Source: Pantoea sp. Ap-967 (GTDB lineage: Bacteria; Pseudomonadota; Gammaproteobacteria; Pseudomonadales; Pseudomonadaceae). Taken from it: a stretch of 64,000 nucleotides of DNA. Shown here one piece after another: positions 7,924 to 18,831 of this stretch. The position numbers and the translations under genes are program-made. The first letter of the stretch is position 1. Every line of letters begins with the position of its first letter. Location: NCBI RefSeq assembly GCF_011752565.1, contig NZ_VWXK01000005.1, forward strand, positions 214,218 through 278,217. The letters are read 5' to 3'. Below the pieces are notes generated by a model. That model had not been told where the DNA came from and did not search any database. It worked only from the letters and a program-made list of their open reading frames with translations.

Positions 7924-8922
7924 ATGAGTCATGAACCACGGCCAGTCCCCGCCGGCTTCAGCGAGCAGCAGTTGCAGCTGTTGTTCGAGCTGATCAGTGA
8001 TGGCATCTGGGACTGGAACGCCAATAGCGGCTACGTCTATCGCAACCCCGGCTGGTACGCCATGCTCGGCTATGCCAGCCATTCCCTGGCCAACAGCGTG
8101 CTCACCTGGGAGAGCGTGATTCACCCGGAGGACTACCCGCGGGTGATGGCGCACTTCGAGGCCTATATCAACCAGCGCAATGAGCGCTACCGTGTCGAAT
8201 ACCGCTGCCGCTGCGCCGATGGCAGCTACCTGTGGGTCGAGGACAGCGGCCATGTCATCGCCCGCAACGAAGACGGCTCGGTGGCACGGATGCTTGGTGC
8301 CCACCGCAACATCGATGCCGGCAAGCGCCTGGTGGCACAGCTGGAGCAGAAAACCCAGTCGCTGGAAACCCAGGTTGCCGAGCGTACCCGCGAGCTGTCG
8401 TGGGTCAACCAGCAGTTGCAGCGCCAGCTGGACGAGAACCGCGAACTGGCCGAGCGTGATACGTTGACGCGCATCGCCAACCGCTACCGGCTGGAGAAAA
8501 CCTTGCGCGAGGAGTGCGAGCGCGCCCAGCGCTTCCGCCAGCCGCTGGCGGTAATCGCCATGGACCTGGACGACTTCAAGCCGATCAACGACCGCTATGG
8601 CCATGCCCGTGGCGATGCGGCGCTGCTGCGGGTGGTGGACACCCTGCGCGCCAGCCTGCGCGAGCAGGACCTGCTGGCGCGCTGGGGCGGCGATGAGTTC
8701 GTGATGGTGCTGCCGCACACGGCCCTGGGCGAGGCGCTGGAGGTGGCGGGGCGGTTGCGTCACTTGATGGCGCAGGTCGCGCCGGAGGGGGATTGCCGGT
8801 TGACCATGAGCTATGGCGTGGTCCAGCGCCAGGACGCAGAGGATGCCCAGGCGCTGTTGGCCCGGGCCGACAAGGCCCTGTACCGGGCCAAGGATTGCGG
8901 CAAGAACGCCATTTCCGAGTAG
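7924..8922 (+). CDS. PAS-GGDEF diguanylate cyclase
   Basis: A 332-residue soluble protein. A PAS domain with a PAC-like extension (about 15-145) ends in a coiled coil (about 145-175), followed by a GGDEF domain. The catalytic loop is canonical GGDEF (255-259), and an RxxD product-inhibition site (REQD, 246-249) lies exactly five residues before it. Cyclic di-GMP synthesis and feedback inhibition are therefore both expected. I chose ATG 7924 because GGGAG precedes it and the upstream in-frame extension lacks similarity to the domain. The gene is convergent with lpdV across a palindromic repeat. Confidence 0.88.
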   Translation: MSHEPRPVPAGFSEQQLQLLFELISDGIWDWNANSGYVYRNPGWYAMLGYASHSLANSVLTWESVIHPEDYPRVMAHFEAYINQRNERYRVEYRCRCADGSYLWVEDSGHVIARNEDGSVARMLGAHRNIDAGKRLVAQLEQKTQSLETQVAERTRELSWVNQQLQRQLDENRELAERDTLTRIANRYRLEKTLREECERAQRFRQPLAVIAMDLDDFKPINDRYGHARGDAALLRVVDTLRASLREQDLLARWGGDEFVMVLPHTALGEALEVAGRLRHLMAQVAPEGDCRLTMSYGVVQRQDAEDAQALLARADKALYRAKDCGKNAISE

Positions 8923-8935
8923 GCCCGCAGGGCCC

Positions 8936-9003
8936 ATCGCGAGCTACGCTCGCTCCTACCAGGCCGGTGACGGTCCCGTAGGAGCGAGCGCAGCTCGCGA
9001 TAC
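8936..9003. repeat. REP-like inverted repeat between convergent genes
   Basis: The arms CATCGCGAGCTACGCTCGCT and AGCGAGCGCAGCTCGCGATA face each other around a short loop. The element sits between the stops of the PAS-GGDEF gene and lpdV and probably serves as a bidirectional 3'-end hairpin, though it lacks a T-run. Confidence 0.8.
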
Positions 9004-9016
9004 GCCGCAGGCCTTA

Positions 9017-10396
9017 TCAGATATGCAGCGCATGCCCCAGCGCCCGCAGTGCCGCTTCCTGCACTGCCTCGCCCAAGGTCGGGTGGGCATGAATGGTGCC
9101 CGCCACATCCTCCAGCCGTGCGCCCATCTCCAGCGACTGGGCAAACGCCGTGGACAGCTCGGAAACCGCCACCCCCACCGCCTGCCAGCCGACGATCAGG
9201 TGGTTGTCACGCCTTGCCACCACGCGCACGAAACCGCTCTTGGACTCCAGGCTCATGGCCCGGCCGTTGGCCGCAAAGGGGAACTGCGCGACGATGCAGT
9301 CCAGCCCTTGCTGGCTGGCTTGCTCCGGCGTTTTGCCGGCCACCACCACTTCCGGGTCGGTAAAGCACACCGCGGCAATCGCCGCAGGCTCGAAGCGCCG
9401 AGCCTTGCCCGCGATGATTTCAGCCACCATCTCGCCCTGCGCCATGGCCCGGTGGGCGAGCATCGGTTCGCCCGCCACGTCGCCGATGGCCCAGACGTTG
9501 CGCATGCTGGTCTGGCAGCGCTCGTCGATGGCGATGGCCGCGCCGTTCATCTTCAAGTCCAGGCATTGCAGGTTGAAGCCCTGGCTGCGCGGGCGCCGGC
9601 CCACGGCCACCAGCACTCGGTCGGCCTCAAGGCGCAGTTGCCCGCCCTTGCCGTCGCCGGCCAGCAGGCAGCCATGCTCAAAGCCTTCCACGCTGTGGCC
9701 CAGGTGCAGGGCGATGCCCAGCTTCCTCAGCGCCTCGGCCACTGGCGCGGTCAGTTCGCTGTCGTAGGTCGGCAGGATGCGCTCGCGCGCTTCCACCACG
9801 CTGACCTGCGCGCCCAGCTTGCGGTAGGCGATGCCCAGCTCCAGGCCGATATAGCCGCCGCCGACCACCACCAGGTGCTTGGGCAGGGTGCTTGGCGCCA
9901 GCGCTTCGGTGGAGGAAATGATCGGCCCGCCGAATGGCAGCATTGGCAGCTCCACGCTGCTTGAGCCGGTGGCCAGCAGCAGGTGCTCGCAGCGGATGCG
10001 CTGGCCGTCGACATCCACATGCTTGCCGTCGACGATCTGCGCCCAGCCGTGGATCACCTTGACCCCATGTTTCTTCAACAGGGCGGCAACCCCGGTGGTC
10101 AGCCGGTCGACGATGCCGTCCTTCCAGGCCACGCTCTGGCCAATCTCCAGGCGCGGGGCGTCGACCTTGATGCCCAGCGCCGACTGGCCCGCAAAGCCCG
10201 AGGCCTGGTGGAACTGCTCGGCCACGTGGATCAGTGCCTTGGACGGGATGCAACCGATGTTCAGGCAGGTGCCGCCCAGGGCCTGGCCCTCGACCAGCAC
10301 GGTGGGAATGCCCAGTTGCCCGGCGCGGATGGCGGCCACGTAGCCGCCGGGGCCGCCGCCGATGATCAGCAGGGTTGTATCGATGATCTGGGCCAT
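9017..10396 (-). CDS. lpdV: Dihydrolipoyl dehydrogenase, E3 of branched-chain keto acid dehydrogenase (LPD-Val)
   Basis: A 459-residue FAD flavoprotein that reoxidises dihydrolipoamide with NAD+. The FAD-binding GGGPGG motif is near the N-terminus, the redox-active disulfide is in [14 protein letters not shown], the NAD-binding motif is [10 protein letters not shown], and the C-terminal active-site region has HAHPTLGE. The ATG at 10396 has GGAG upstream and gives 459 residues, the length I recall for P. putida LPD-Val; a GTG at 10402 overlapping the bkdB stop is the alternative. It is the last gene of the bkd operon, acting with BkdAA/AB (E1) and BkdB (E2). Confidence 0.96.
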   Translation of the reverse strand: MAQIIDTTLLIIGGGPGGYVAAIRAGQLGIPTVLVEGQALGGTCLNIGCIPSKALIHVAEQFHQASGFAGQSALGIKVDAPRLEIGQSVAWKDGIVDRLTTGVAALLKKHGVKVIHGWAQIVDGKHVDVDGQRIRCEHLLLATGSSSVELPMLPFGGPIISSTEALAPSTLPKHLVVVGGGYIGLELGIAYRKLGAQVSVVEARERILPTYDSELTAPVAEALRKLGIALHLGHSVEGFEHGCLLAGDGKGGQLRLEADRVLVAVGRRPRSQGFNLQCLDLKMNGAAIAIDERCQTSMRNVWAIGDVAGEPMLAHRAMAQGEMVAEIIAGKARRFEPAAIAAVCFTDPEVVVAGKTPEQASQQGLDCIVAQFPFAANGRAMSLESKSGFVRVVARRDNHLIVGWQAVGVAVSELSTAFAQSLEMGARLEDVAGTIHAHPTLGEAVQEAALRALGHALHI

Positions 10397-10398
10397 GC

Positions 10399-11661
10399 TC
10401 ACTCCACGAACAGACAGGCAGGTTGTTCAAGCAGGCCGCGCACGGCCTGAATGAACAGTGCGGCATCCATGCCATCGACCACCCGGTGGTCGAACGAGCT
10501 GGACAGGTTCATCATCTTGCGCACGACGATCTGGCCGTCGATCACCACCGGCCGCTCGACCATGCGGTTCACCCCCACGATCGCCACTTCCGGGGTATTG
10601 ACCACCGGGGTGCTGACGATGCCGCCCAGGGCGCCGAGGCTGGTCAGGGTGATGGTCGAGCCGCTCAGTTCCTCGCGGCTGGCTTTGTTGCTGCGCGCGG
10701 CGTTGGCCAGGCGCGAGATCTCGCCGGCGTTGGCCCACAGGCTGCCGGCCTCGGCGTGGCGCAGCACCGGCACCATCAGGCCATTGTCACCCTGGGTGGC
10801 GATGCCCAGGTGCACCGCGCCATGACGGGTAATGACCTGGGCCTCGTCATCGTAGGTGGCGTTGATCTGCGGGAAGTCGCGCAGGGCCACGACCAGGGCG
10901 CGTACCAGGAACGGCAGCAGGGTCAGCTTGCCGCGGCTGTCGCCATGCTTGGCGTTCAGCTGCTGGCGCAGGGCCTCCAGGGCAGTGACGTCGATTTCTT
11001 CCACGTAACTGAAGTGGGCGACGCGGCGCTTGGCGTCCTGCATGCGCTGGGCGATCTTGCGGCGCAGGCCGATCACCGGCACCTGCTCGCTGTCGGTGCG
11101 CTTGCCGTAGCCGCCTGGGGCCTGGCCGGCCGCGCTGTGGGGCTTGCTGATGAAGGCGTCGAGGTCTTCGTGCAGGATGCGCCCGGCCGGGCCGCTGCCG
11201 TGCACGTAGCGCAGCTCGATGCCGGCATCCAGGGCGCGTTTGCGCACGGCCGGCGAGGCCAGCGGCTTGTCGCCCGGCTGGCGCGGCACGATTGGCGCGG
11301 CCTCATGCACCACCGGCGCCGTGTAGGCCGTGGGCTGCGGTTCGGCTGGCGGCACTGGCTTGGCTGCCACGGGGGCTTCAATGGCCTTTGGCTGCGGCAC
11401 GTCCACATGGTTGCCGCCGCCTTCCACCTCGATGCGGATCAGCTCGCTGCCCACCGCCATCACTTCACCTGGCTGGCCGCCCAGGGCCAACACCTTGCCG
11501 CTGACCGGCGAGGGGATTTCCACGGTGGCCTTGTCGGTCATGACATCGGCCACTACCTGGTCCTCGGCAATCACATCGCCGACCTTGACGAACCATTCCA
11601 CCAACTCGACCTGCGCGATGCCTTCGCCAATGTCCGGCATCTTGATGACGTGCGTGCCCAT
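10399..11661 (-). CDS. bkdB: Branched-chain keto acid dehydrogenase E2 (lipoamide acyltransferase)
   Basis: A 420-residue E2 core. A single lipoyl domain carries the lipoylated Lys44 in MTDKATVE, followed by a Pro/Ala-rich linker, a peripheral subunit-binding domain ([15 protein letters not shown]) and the catalytic acyltransferase domain. The catalytic His392 and Asp396 are in [11 protein letters not shown] near the C-terminus. It transfers branched acyl groups from E1 to CoA during Val, Leu and Ile catabolism. It lies between bkdAB and lpdV with essentially no spacing. One lipoyl domain rather than three is normal for this complex. Confidence 0.96.
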   Translation of the reverse strand: MGTHVIKMPDIGEGIAQVELVEWFVKVGDVIAEDQVVADVMTDKATVEIPSPVSGKVLALGGQPGEVMAVGSELIRIEVEGGGNHVDVPQPKAIEAPVAAKPVPPAEPQPTAYTAPVVHEAAPIVPRQPGDKPLASPAVRKRALDAGIELRYVHGSGPAGRILHEDLDAFISKPHSAAGQAPGGYGKRTDSEQVPVIGLRRKIAQRMQDAKRRVAHFSYVEEIDVTALEALRQQLNAKHGDSRGKLTLLPFLVRALVVALRDFPQINATYDDEAQVITRHGAVHLGIATQGDNGLMVPVLRHAEAGSLWANAGEISRLANAARSNKASREELSGSTITLTSLGALGGIVSTPVVNTPEVAIVGVNRMVERPVVIDGQIVVRKMMNLSSSFDHRVVDGMDAALFIQAVRGLLEQPACLFVE

Positions 11662-12720
11662 TCAGACCTCCATGACCCGTTTCAATGCCGCGCCTACCCG
11701 CGAAGGGCCGGGGAAATAGGCCCATTCCTGTGCGTGGGGGTAGGGGGTGTCCCAGCCGGTGACGCGCTCGATCGGCGCTTCGAGGTGATGGAAGCAATGC
11801 TCCTGCACCAGTGCCACCAGTTCGGCACCGAAGCCGCAGGTGCGGGTGGCTTCATGCACCACCACGCAGCGGCCGGTCTTCTTCACCGACTCGACGATGG
11901 TGTCCAGGTCCAGCGGCCAGAGGCTGCGCAGGTCGATCACCTCGGCGTCCACGCCGGTTTCCTCGGCGGCCACCTGGGCCACGTACACCGTGGTGCCGTA
12001 GGTCAGCACGGTGACATCGTTGCCGGGGCGGGTGATGGCGGCCTTGTCCAGCGGCACCGTGTAGTAGCCATCCGGCACGGCGCTTTGCGGGTGTTTTGAC
12101 CAGGGCGTTACCGGGCGGTCGTGGTGGCCGTCGAACGGGCCGTTGTACAGGCGCTTGGGCTCCAGGAAGATCACCGGGTCGTCGCACTCGATCGAGGCAA
12201 TCAGCAAGCCCTTGGCGTCATAGGGGTTGGAAGGCATCACCGTGCGCAGGCCACAAACCTGGGTGAACATCGCCTCCGGGCTCTGGCTGTGGGTTTGGCC
12301 GCCGTAGATGCCGCCGCCGCAGGGCATGCGCAGGGTCAGCGGGGAAATGAACTCGCCGGCAGAGCGGTAGCGCAGGCGTGCCATCTCCGAGACGATCTGG
12401 TCGGAGGCCGGGTAGAAGTAGTCGGCGAACTGAATTTCCACCACCGGGCGCAAGCCGTAGGCGCCCATGCCCACGGCGGTGCCGACGATGCCGCTTTCCG
12501 AGATGGGCGCATCGAACACGCGCGACTTGCCGTACTTGGCCTGCAGGCCCTCGGTGCAACGGAACACGCCGCCGAAGTAGCCGACGTCCTGGCCGTAGAT
12601 CACCACATTGTCATCGCGCTCTAGCATGACATCCATGGCCGAGCGCAGGGCCTGGATCATGGTCAGGGTGCTGGTGGCCATGGCGGTTTCCGGGTTGATG
12701 CTGCTGTTGTGGTCGTTCAT
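11662..12720 (-). CDS. bkdAB: Branched-chain 2-oxoacid dehydrogenase E1 beta subunit
   Basis: A 352-residue thiamine-diphosphate enzyme subunit. The family motifs EDVGYFGGVFR-type (here YGQDVGYFGGVFR), QFADYFYPASDQIVSE and MPCGGGIYGGQTHSQSPE are present. With BkdAA it forms the alpha2beta2 E1 that decarboxylates 2-ketoisovalerate and related keto acids. A second Met (residue 14) could serve as start, but the longer N-terminus resembles the P. putida protein as I remember it. It abuts bkdB directly and follows bkdAA by one base. Confidence 0.96.
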   Translation of the reverse strand: MNDHNSSINPETAMATSTLTMIQALRSAMDVMLERDDNVVIYGQDVGYFGGVFRCTEGLQAKYGKSRVFDAPISESGIVGTAVGMGAYGLRPVVEIQFADYFYPASDQIVSEMARLRYRSAGEFISPLTLRMPCGGGIYGGQTHSQSPEAMFTQVCGLRTVMPSNPYDAKGLLIASIECDDPVIFLEPKRLYNGPFDGHHDRPVTPWSKHPQSAVPDGYYTVPLDKAAITRPGNDVTVLTYGTTVYVAQVAAEETGVDAEVIDLRSLWPLDLDTIVESVKKTGRCVVVHEATRTCGFGAELVALVQEHCFHHLEAPIERVTGWDTPYPHAQEWAYFPGPSRVGAALKRVMEV

Positions 12721-12721
12721 T

Positions 12722-14151
<1,430 letters not shown>

Positions 14152-14634
14152 ATGCGCAAGCTCGATCGTACCGATATCGGCATTCTCAACAGCCTTCAGG
14201 ACAACGCCCGCATCACCAACGCCGAGCTTGCGCGTTCGGTGAACCTGTCGCCGACGCCCTGCTTCAACCGGGTCAAGGCCATGGAAGAATTGGGCGTCAT
14301 CCGCCAGCAGGTGACCTTGCTCTCGCCCGAGGTGCTGGGGCTGGATGTCAACGTGTTCATCCATGTCAGCCTGGAGAAACAGGTGGAGCAGGCCTTGCAC
14401 CGCTTCGAGGAAGAGATTGCCGAGCGGCCCGAGGTGATGGAGTGCTACCTGATGACCGGGGACCCGGACTACCTGTTGCGGGTATTGCTGCCGAGCATCC
14501 AGGCGCTGGAGCGGTTTCTGGATTACCTGACGCGGCTGCCCGGGGTGGCCAATATCCGCTCCAGCTTTGCCTTGAAGCAGGTGCGCTACAAGACGGCCTT
14601 GCCGTTGCCCGCCAATGGCATGACCTTGCCGTAG
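14152..14634 (+). CDS. bkdR: Lrp-family activator of the bkd operon
   Basis: A 160-residue Lrp/AsnC regulator. The N-terminal helix-turn-helix (about 5-60) contains [38 protein letters not shown] in two halves, and a RAM ligand-binding domain follows (about 65-155). In P. putida BkdR activates bkdAA-AB-B-lpdV when L-branched-chain amino acids bind. Its divergent position here fits that role. Confidence 0.95.
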   Translation: MRKLDRTDIGILNSLQDNARITNAELARSVNLSPTPCFNRVKAMEELGVIRQQVTLLSPEVLGLDVNVFIHVSLEKQVEQALHRFEEEIAERPEVMECYLMTGDPDYLLRVLLPSIQALERFLDYLTRLPGVANIRSSFALKQVRYKTALPLPANGMTLP

Positions 14635-14772
14635 GCGCGTCTGATCGCGACACGACCGACAGTGAACCCGCCTTGGCCGCTCGATATTTCATGACGGGGC
14701 CTGCGCGGGGCGGTGATTACCCTTATGCTGCTAGCACCCACCGCCACCTCACCAGGGAGCTTCGAGGGACGT

Positions 14773-16116
14773 ATGCGTAATATCTGGAAGCCTTTTCAGT
14801 CGTTGTATTTCGCTGCCTTGATGATGCTGATCGGCTCGGGCCTGCTCAGTACCTACCTGGCCCTGCGCCTGGCGGCCGACCACGTCGACAGCCTGTGGGT
14901 GGGTGCGCTGATGGCGGCCAACTATTTCGGCCTGGCGGTGGGCGGCAAGGTCGGCCACCGGTTGATCGGCGGGGTGGGGCATATTCGTGCCTATGCCACC
15001 TGCGCCGGGATCGTGGGCGCCGCGGTGCTCGGCCATGGCCTGACCAATTGGCTACCCGTGTGGGTGGGGCTGCGGATGATCGTCGGCCTGGGCATGATGT
15101 GCCAGTACATGGTGATCGAGAGCTGGCTCAACGAGCAGGCCGAGGCCAAGCACCGTGGCGCGGTGTTCAGCGGCTACATGATCGCATCGTACCTGGGGCT
15201 GGTGCTCGGCCAGCTGATTCTGGTGGTGCATCCGCAGCTCGGTCCGGAATTGCTGATGCTGGTGGCCATGTGCTTCGCCCTGTGCCTGGTGCCGGTGGCG
15301 ATGACCCGGCGCATTCACCCCGCCCCCTTGCGCCCGGCGCCGATGGAGCCGAAATTCTTCATCAAGCGCGTGCCGCAGTCGCTCAGCACGGTGCTCGGCT
15401 CGGGGTTGATCGTGGGTTCGTTCTACGGCCTGGCGCCGTTGTATGCGTCCAGCCAGGGGCTGTCCACCGAGCAGATCGGCCTGTTCATGGGGTGCTGCAT
15501 CTTTGCCGGGTTGCTGGTGCAATGGCCGCTGGGCTGGTTGTCCGACCGCTATGACCGGGCCGTGCTGATTCGCAGCGTGGCGGTGGGCCTGGCGCTGGCG
15601 TCGGCGCCGCTGGCGTTTTTGCCCAGCGTGCCGCTGGAGGCGCTGTTCGGCATCGCCTTCGTCATTTCACTGTTGCAGTTCTGCCTGTACCCGCTGGCGG
15701 TGGCGTTTTCCAACGACCACGTGGAGAGCGAACGGCGTGTGTCGCTGACCGCCATGCTGCTGGTCACCTACGGCGTAGGGGCCTGTATCGGGCCGCTGGC
15801 CGCCGGGGTGCTGATGAAGGTGCTGGGCGCGCAGATGCTGTATGCGTTCTTTGTGTTCTTCGCGCTGGTGCTGGTGTGGCGCATTCGGCCCAAGGCGGTT
15901 ACCGGGCTGCACCAGGTGCAGGACGCGCCACTGGGCCACGTGGCCATGCCAGCGGCCGGCTCGCCGCTGTCGGCGGCGCTCGACCCACGGGTGGATGAGC
16001 AGACCGTGCAAGAGGTGATGCAGGCGCCGGTGGCGGCTGAGGATACCGAGGATGAGGGCAAGGCAGAGCCGGCGGCCAAGGCGCAGGCGGAGGATGAGGT
16101 CAGCAAGTCGGTTTAA
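14773..16116 (+). CDS. MFS transporter (YcaD-like)
   Basis: A 447-residue inner-membrane permease with about 12 predicted helices. YcaD-family features include YLALRLAADHVDSLWVGALMA, the MVIESWLNEQA segment and GWLSDRYDRA between helices 8 and 9, which is a typical MFS motif A. A polar, acidic cytoplasmic tail of about 60 residues (AAEDTEDEGKAEPAAKAQAED) is unusual for the family. I chose ATG 14773 (GAGGGA upstream) over a GTG at 14713. The substrate is unknown. The gene is convergent with flgZ. Confidence 0.87.
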   Translation: MRNIWKPFQSLYFAALMMLIGSGLLSTYLALRLAADHVDSLWVGALMAANYFGLAVGGKVGHRLIGGVGHIRAYATCAGIVGAAVLGHGLTNWLPVWVGLRMIVGLGMMCQYMVIESWLNEQAEAKHRGAVFSGYMIASYLGLVLGQLILVVHPQLGPELLMLVAMCFALCLVPVAMTRRIHPAPLRPAPMEPKFFIKRVPQSLSTVLGSGLIVGSFYGLAPLYASSQGLSTEQIGLFMGCCIFAGLLVQWPLGWLSDRYDRAVLIRSVAVGLALASAPLAFLPSVPLEALFGIAFVISLLQFCLYPLAVAFSNDHVESERRVSLTAMLLVTYGVGACIGPLAAGVLMKVLGAQMLYAFFVFFALVLVWRIRPKAVTGLHQVQDAPLGHVAMPAAGSPLSAALDPRVDEQTVQEVMQAPVAAEDTEDEGKAEPAAKAQAEDEVSKSV

Positions 16117-16124
16117 GCCGGTTC

Positions 16125-16192
16125 GGCCCTATCGCGAGCTGCGCTTGCTCCCGAGGTAGGAGCGAGCGCAGCTCGCGATAGGGCCCGAACAG
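16125..16192. repeat. REP-like hairpin, probable bidirectional 3' end
   Basis: CCTATCGCGAGCTGCGCTTG pairs imperfectly with the opposing GAGCGCAGCTCGCGATAGGG. It is placed between the stops of the MFS gene and flgZ, so it can fold on both transcripts. Confidence 0.8.
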
Positions 16193-16196
16193 AAGA

Positions 16197-16940
16197 TCAG
16201 TAGTCGTCCTTGTCGAACCGCCGCGCTTCACGCTGCAGCTGGTAGACAAAACTCTCGATCTTGCGCTGCGCCTGGCCATTGAGGTTATGGAAGCGCACGC
16301 CGGCAAAGGTGGTGTTGATGCGTTCTTCAAAGTGCAGGTGGCGCAGCTCGACCATGGTGTCGACCAGGCTCAGCGGGTTGCTGGCCTTGAAGCGCTCGTA
16401 CACCTGGCCCAGTTGCAGGCGGTCTTCGACATTGCCGTCGAAGCGCAGCTTGCAGCCCGTGGCGGAGATGTCCAGCAACTTGCCGCGCAACGCACCGTTG
16501 CCCTTGAGGAAACTGCCGTCGAGGATGATATCGACCAGTTGCGAAAGCTTCAGCGCGGCGCGGAAGGCGTTGCGGCGCTGGTGGTAAGTCATCTCCACGG
16601 GCAGGGCGCCGCGGTAGCAACGGTGGCCGTCGATTTCGGTGATCTTCAGCTCATGGTCGCATTCCCAGGCGATGCGAACGCCATCGTGGAAGCCTTCGAC
16701 GCGGAACGGCTCGCCGTTCTCGATGAACTTTTCGCCATCACGCGGGATCATTTCGTCCAGCGCCAGCACGTCGTTGTCACGGTCCACGTGCACCACGTAG
16801 CTCTGGAACCGCTGGCTGCGCTCATGGAAGGTGATGATCAGGGGATCATGGCTCTCTTGCAGCTGGCGCAGGTTGGCCGCGATCTCCAAAGGCGTGTTCA
16901 ACACCTTCGGCGGCTGCGGGGCATCGGTTTCATTGAACAC
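16197..16940 (-). CDS. flgZ: FlgZ/YcgR c-di-GMP-binding flagellar brake protein
   Basis: A 247-residue protein with an N-terminal YcgR domain (about 15-110) and a C-terminal PilZ domain (about 118-235). The PilZ c-di-GMP site is intact: RxxxR at R123-R127 and DxSxxG at D147-G152. FlgZ proteins bind the flagellar motor when c-di-GMP is high and slow swimming. It follows flgN on the same strand, consistent with a flgA-flgM-flgN-flgZ type unit. It links the two diguanylate cyclases in this window to motility in principle. Confidence 0.93.
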   Translation of the reverse strand: MFNETDAPQPPKVLNTPLEIAANLRQLQESHDPLIITFHERSQRFQSYVVHVDRDNDVLALDEMIPRDGEKFIENGEPFRVEGFHDGVRIAWECDHELKITEIDGHRCYRGALPVEMTYHQRRNAFRAALKLSQLVDIILDGSFLKGNGALRGKLLDISATGCKLRFDGNVEDRLQLGQVYERFKASNPLSLVDTMVELRHLHFEERINTTFAGVRFHNLNGQAQRKIESFVYQLQREARRFDKDDY

Positions 16941-17020
16941 GGGTTATCAATCTCCAGGCAAAAACGACACACGCAAGTAACGGCATTTTGCCAGTATGTT
17001 CCGTGCCTTGATAGCTGTAA

Positions 17021-17488
17021 TCACACCTGGCTGAGCGCCCGGGGCTTGGCCAGCGGGGAAGTGGTGCCACGGCTGTCGTACAGGGACGGCGCTTCACCGC
17101 CCTGAAGGATTCTGATCTGGTTGGCCGTGACGTGTTGCTGCACCTGGATGATCCGGCCATTGGTCTCGTTGACCTTCTGGCAGGCTTCCATCATTTGGGT
17201 GAGCACATTGAGCTGCTGCATGATCAGTTCGCCGTTGTCCGACTGCGCGGCCAGGGCTTGCACGCCGGCGCGGTTGGGCGTCAGGCCCAGGCTGATGAGC
17301 AGGTTGTTGCGGCGCACGCCTTGCTGTTCGAGCAGCACGATCAACGACTGCTTGCGGGCCAGGATGCCCTCCAGCGGTGCCATGTCCCGCGCGTGCAGGG
17401 CCACGGCCTCCTGTTGGAGCAGGTCGAGCAGTTCCTGGGTCGGGGCGATGTCGTCTTCGATCAGTTGCAGCAAGGTGGTGTCGTGCAT
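17021..17488 (-). CDS. flgN: FlgN, export chaperone for hook-associated proteins
   Basis: A 155-residue, largely helical cytoplasmic protein. FlgN binds FlgK and FlgL, protects them and delivers them to the export gate. Features include the IEDDIAPTQELLDLLQQE N-terminus and the HARDMAPLEGILARKQSLI segment. It lies downstream of flgM with a 49-nt gap and is probably co-transcribed from the flgM sigma-28 promoter. Confidence 0.92.
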   Translation of the reverse strand: MHDTTLLQLIEDDIAPTQELLDLLQQEAVALHARDMAPLEGILARKQSLIVLLEQQGVRRNNLLISLGLTPNRAGVQALAAQSDNGELIMQQLNVLTQMMEACQKVNETNGRIIQVQQHVTANQIRILQGGEAPSLYDSRGTTSPLAKPRALSQV

Positions 17489-17537
17489 GGCTAACTCTTG
17501 GGTTTTTAAGCGTCCGTGAAGTCAGCGCGACGAACGG

Positions 17538-17852
17538 TCAGCGCTGGGCTTCGAAATCGAGCAGTTTGCTGGCGACCCGGCCGGCATCGACCTGGTAGCT
17601 GCCATCTGCGATCGCCTGCTTCAACTGTGCCACACGGTCACTGTTGACCACGGGCTGGTCGCGCAGCTTGTCGCTGATCTTCTGCAACTGCTGGGCCTCC
17701 TGGCTCAGGTGTACGGTTTCTCCGCTGGCGCTGGCCTTTTTCGGCGTTTCGGCGCTTTCGCCGGCCTTTTCGGCGCTGCTGGGCGTGGTATTGCCACGCA
17801 CGCCGCCCGTGATGGACGGAGAATTATTCAAACGACTGAAGTCGATAACCAT
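17538..17852 (-). CDS. flgM: FlgM anti-sigma-28 factor
   Basis: A 104-residue protein starting [10 protein letters not shown], with a flexible Ser/Thr/Ala-rich N-terminal half and a C-terminal sigma-binding region ([19 protein letters not shown], near the end). FlgM holds FliA inactive until the hook is complete and is then exported. AGAGG precedes the ATG at 17852; the upstream in-frame extension overlaps the promoter and is rejected. A near-consensus sigma-28 site upstream allows FliA to control its own inhibitor. Confidence 0.94.
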   Translation of the reverse strand: MVIDFSRLNNSPSITGGVRGNTTPSSAEKAGESAETPKKASASGETVHLSQEAQQLQKISDKLRDQPVVNSDRVAQLKQAIADGSYQVDAGRVASKLLDFEAQR

Positions 17853-17887
17853 GATCAGAACCTCTGGGTATTTGGACGCTTGCCTTG

Positions 17888-17914
17888 TTTTCGGCCACCC
17901 CGAAAGAAACTTTA
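17888..17914 (-). promoter_or_regulatory. Sigma-28 (FliA) promoter for flgMN
   Basis: Read on the minus strand: TAAA, exactly 15 nt, then GCCGAAAA, matching 7 of 8 bases of GCCGATAA. It is 36 nt upstream of the flgM start. Confidence 0.8.
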
Positions 17915-18001
17915 GGCACAAATGCATAGCCGCCTGTCAGCAAGCTCGCGAACCCGTTCCGGCACAGTTTAGGAAATGCGCCTGCACACCGCCAGCGCAA
18001 T

Positions 18002-18754
18002 CTACATGGCCACCTCGACTTGCCCCGGGCCAGTGACCCGGGCCTTCACCACGCGCTGGGAATTGAGGTTGCGCACGCGAATCTGCTCGCCCTGGCCGCC
18101 TTTGCTCAGGGCCTCGCCGGGCATGCGCACGCTCAAGCTGCCGGTGCGCGCGGTGATTACCACCTGGTCGCCCTTGCGCACCACCTCGGCCTGTTCCAGG
18201 TGCTGGGGCGTGAGCACCTGGTCGATCACCGTGGGGCGCAGCATCTTCATGCCCACCGCCTGGTCCAGTTCGGTGAGAAAGCCCTGGGTCAGGGTGCCCA
18301 CGTCGCGCTCGCGCAGGGCCACGTCGCCCTCGCTTACCAGGTTGTCGCGCTTGAGTGGGCGTGTCACCACCACCACGTCGCGGAACAGCCGCACCGTCGC
18401 CGGCACGAACACGGTCCACGGCGCTGCGCCGTCGCAGCGCACCCGCACGGTCACCCGGCCCAACGGCGTGGCCGGGCTTTCCAGCGAGGCGTCCAGTTGC
18501 TGGCTGCACAGCGGCATGCGCAGGCGTGGGTCCAGCGGGTTGACCTGGATCTCGTAGCGGCCCGCCGTCTGGGTGGTGGCCAGGTAGTCCTCGACGGTGA
18601 ATTCAAGAAACCCTTGGGTGACACCGATAAGCTGTTCAGGCAAGGTAACCGCGTCCGCCAGCGTGCGTGCGCCGGGTGCCAGCAGGCAAAGTACGGCCAG
18701 CGCGCCGTTCAGCAGCTGCGTCAGTCGTCGGAAATTTGTCGTTTTCATGTACAT
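18002..18754 (-). CDS. flgA: FlgA, P-ring assembly chaperone
   Basis: A periplasmic protein of about 250 residues that helps FlgI assemble into the P ring. An N-terminal signal sequence (LTQLLNGALAVLCLLAPGARTLADA) is followed by an SAF-like domain with DVVVVTRPLKRDNLVSEGDV and a C-terminal FlgA core with KGDQVVITARTGSLSVRMPG. The start is uncertain: ATG 18754, ATG 18748 and TTG 18763 are all in frame and none has a clear ribosome site. The sigma-54 site just upstream would place the transcript start within a few bases of these codons. Confidence 0.9.
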   Translation of the reverse strand: MYMKTTNFRRLTQLLNGALAVLCLLAPGARTLADAVTLPEQLIGVTQGFLEFTVEDYLATTQTAGRYEIQVNPLDPRLRMPLCSQQLDASLESPATPLGRVTVRVRCDGAAPWTVFVPATVRLFRDVVVVTRPLKRDNLVSEGDVALRERDVGTLTQGFLTELDQAVGMKMLRPTVIDQVLTPQHLEQAEVVRKGDQVVITARTGSLSVRMPGEALSKGGQGEQIRVRNLNSQRVVKARVTGPGQVEVAM

Positions 18755-18759
18755 GGCGC

Positions 18760-18786
18760 TCAAAAAAGCAAAGCCCGTGCCGACTC
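18760..18786 (+). promoter_or_regulatory. Sigma-28 (FliA) promoter for cheV-cheR
   Basis: TCAA (18760-18763), 15 nt, then GCCGACTC (18779-18786). The P. aeruginosa cheVR operon is known to be in the FliA-dependent class, which supports this moderate match. Confidence 0.55.
18766..18782 (-). promoter_or_regulatory. Sigma-54 promoter for flgA
   Basis: On the minus strand CGGCACGGGCTTTGCT carries GG (18781-18780), ten bases, then GC (18769-18768), close to TGGCACG-N4-TTGCW. It overlaps a plus-strand sigma-28 site. Initiation would fall near 18757. Confidence 0.65.
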
Positions 18787-18831
18787 TAACTTTTGAGTTG
18801 CAACGAATGGCTGAAACAAGAGGAGTCAGGC

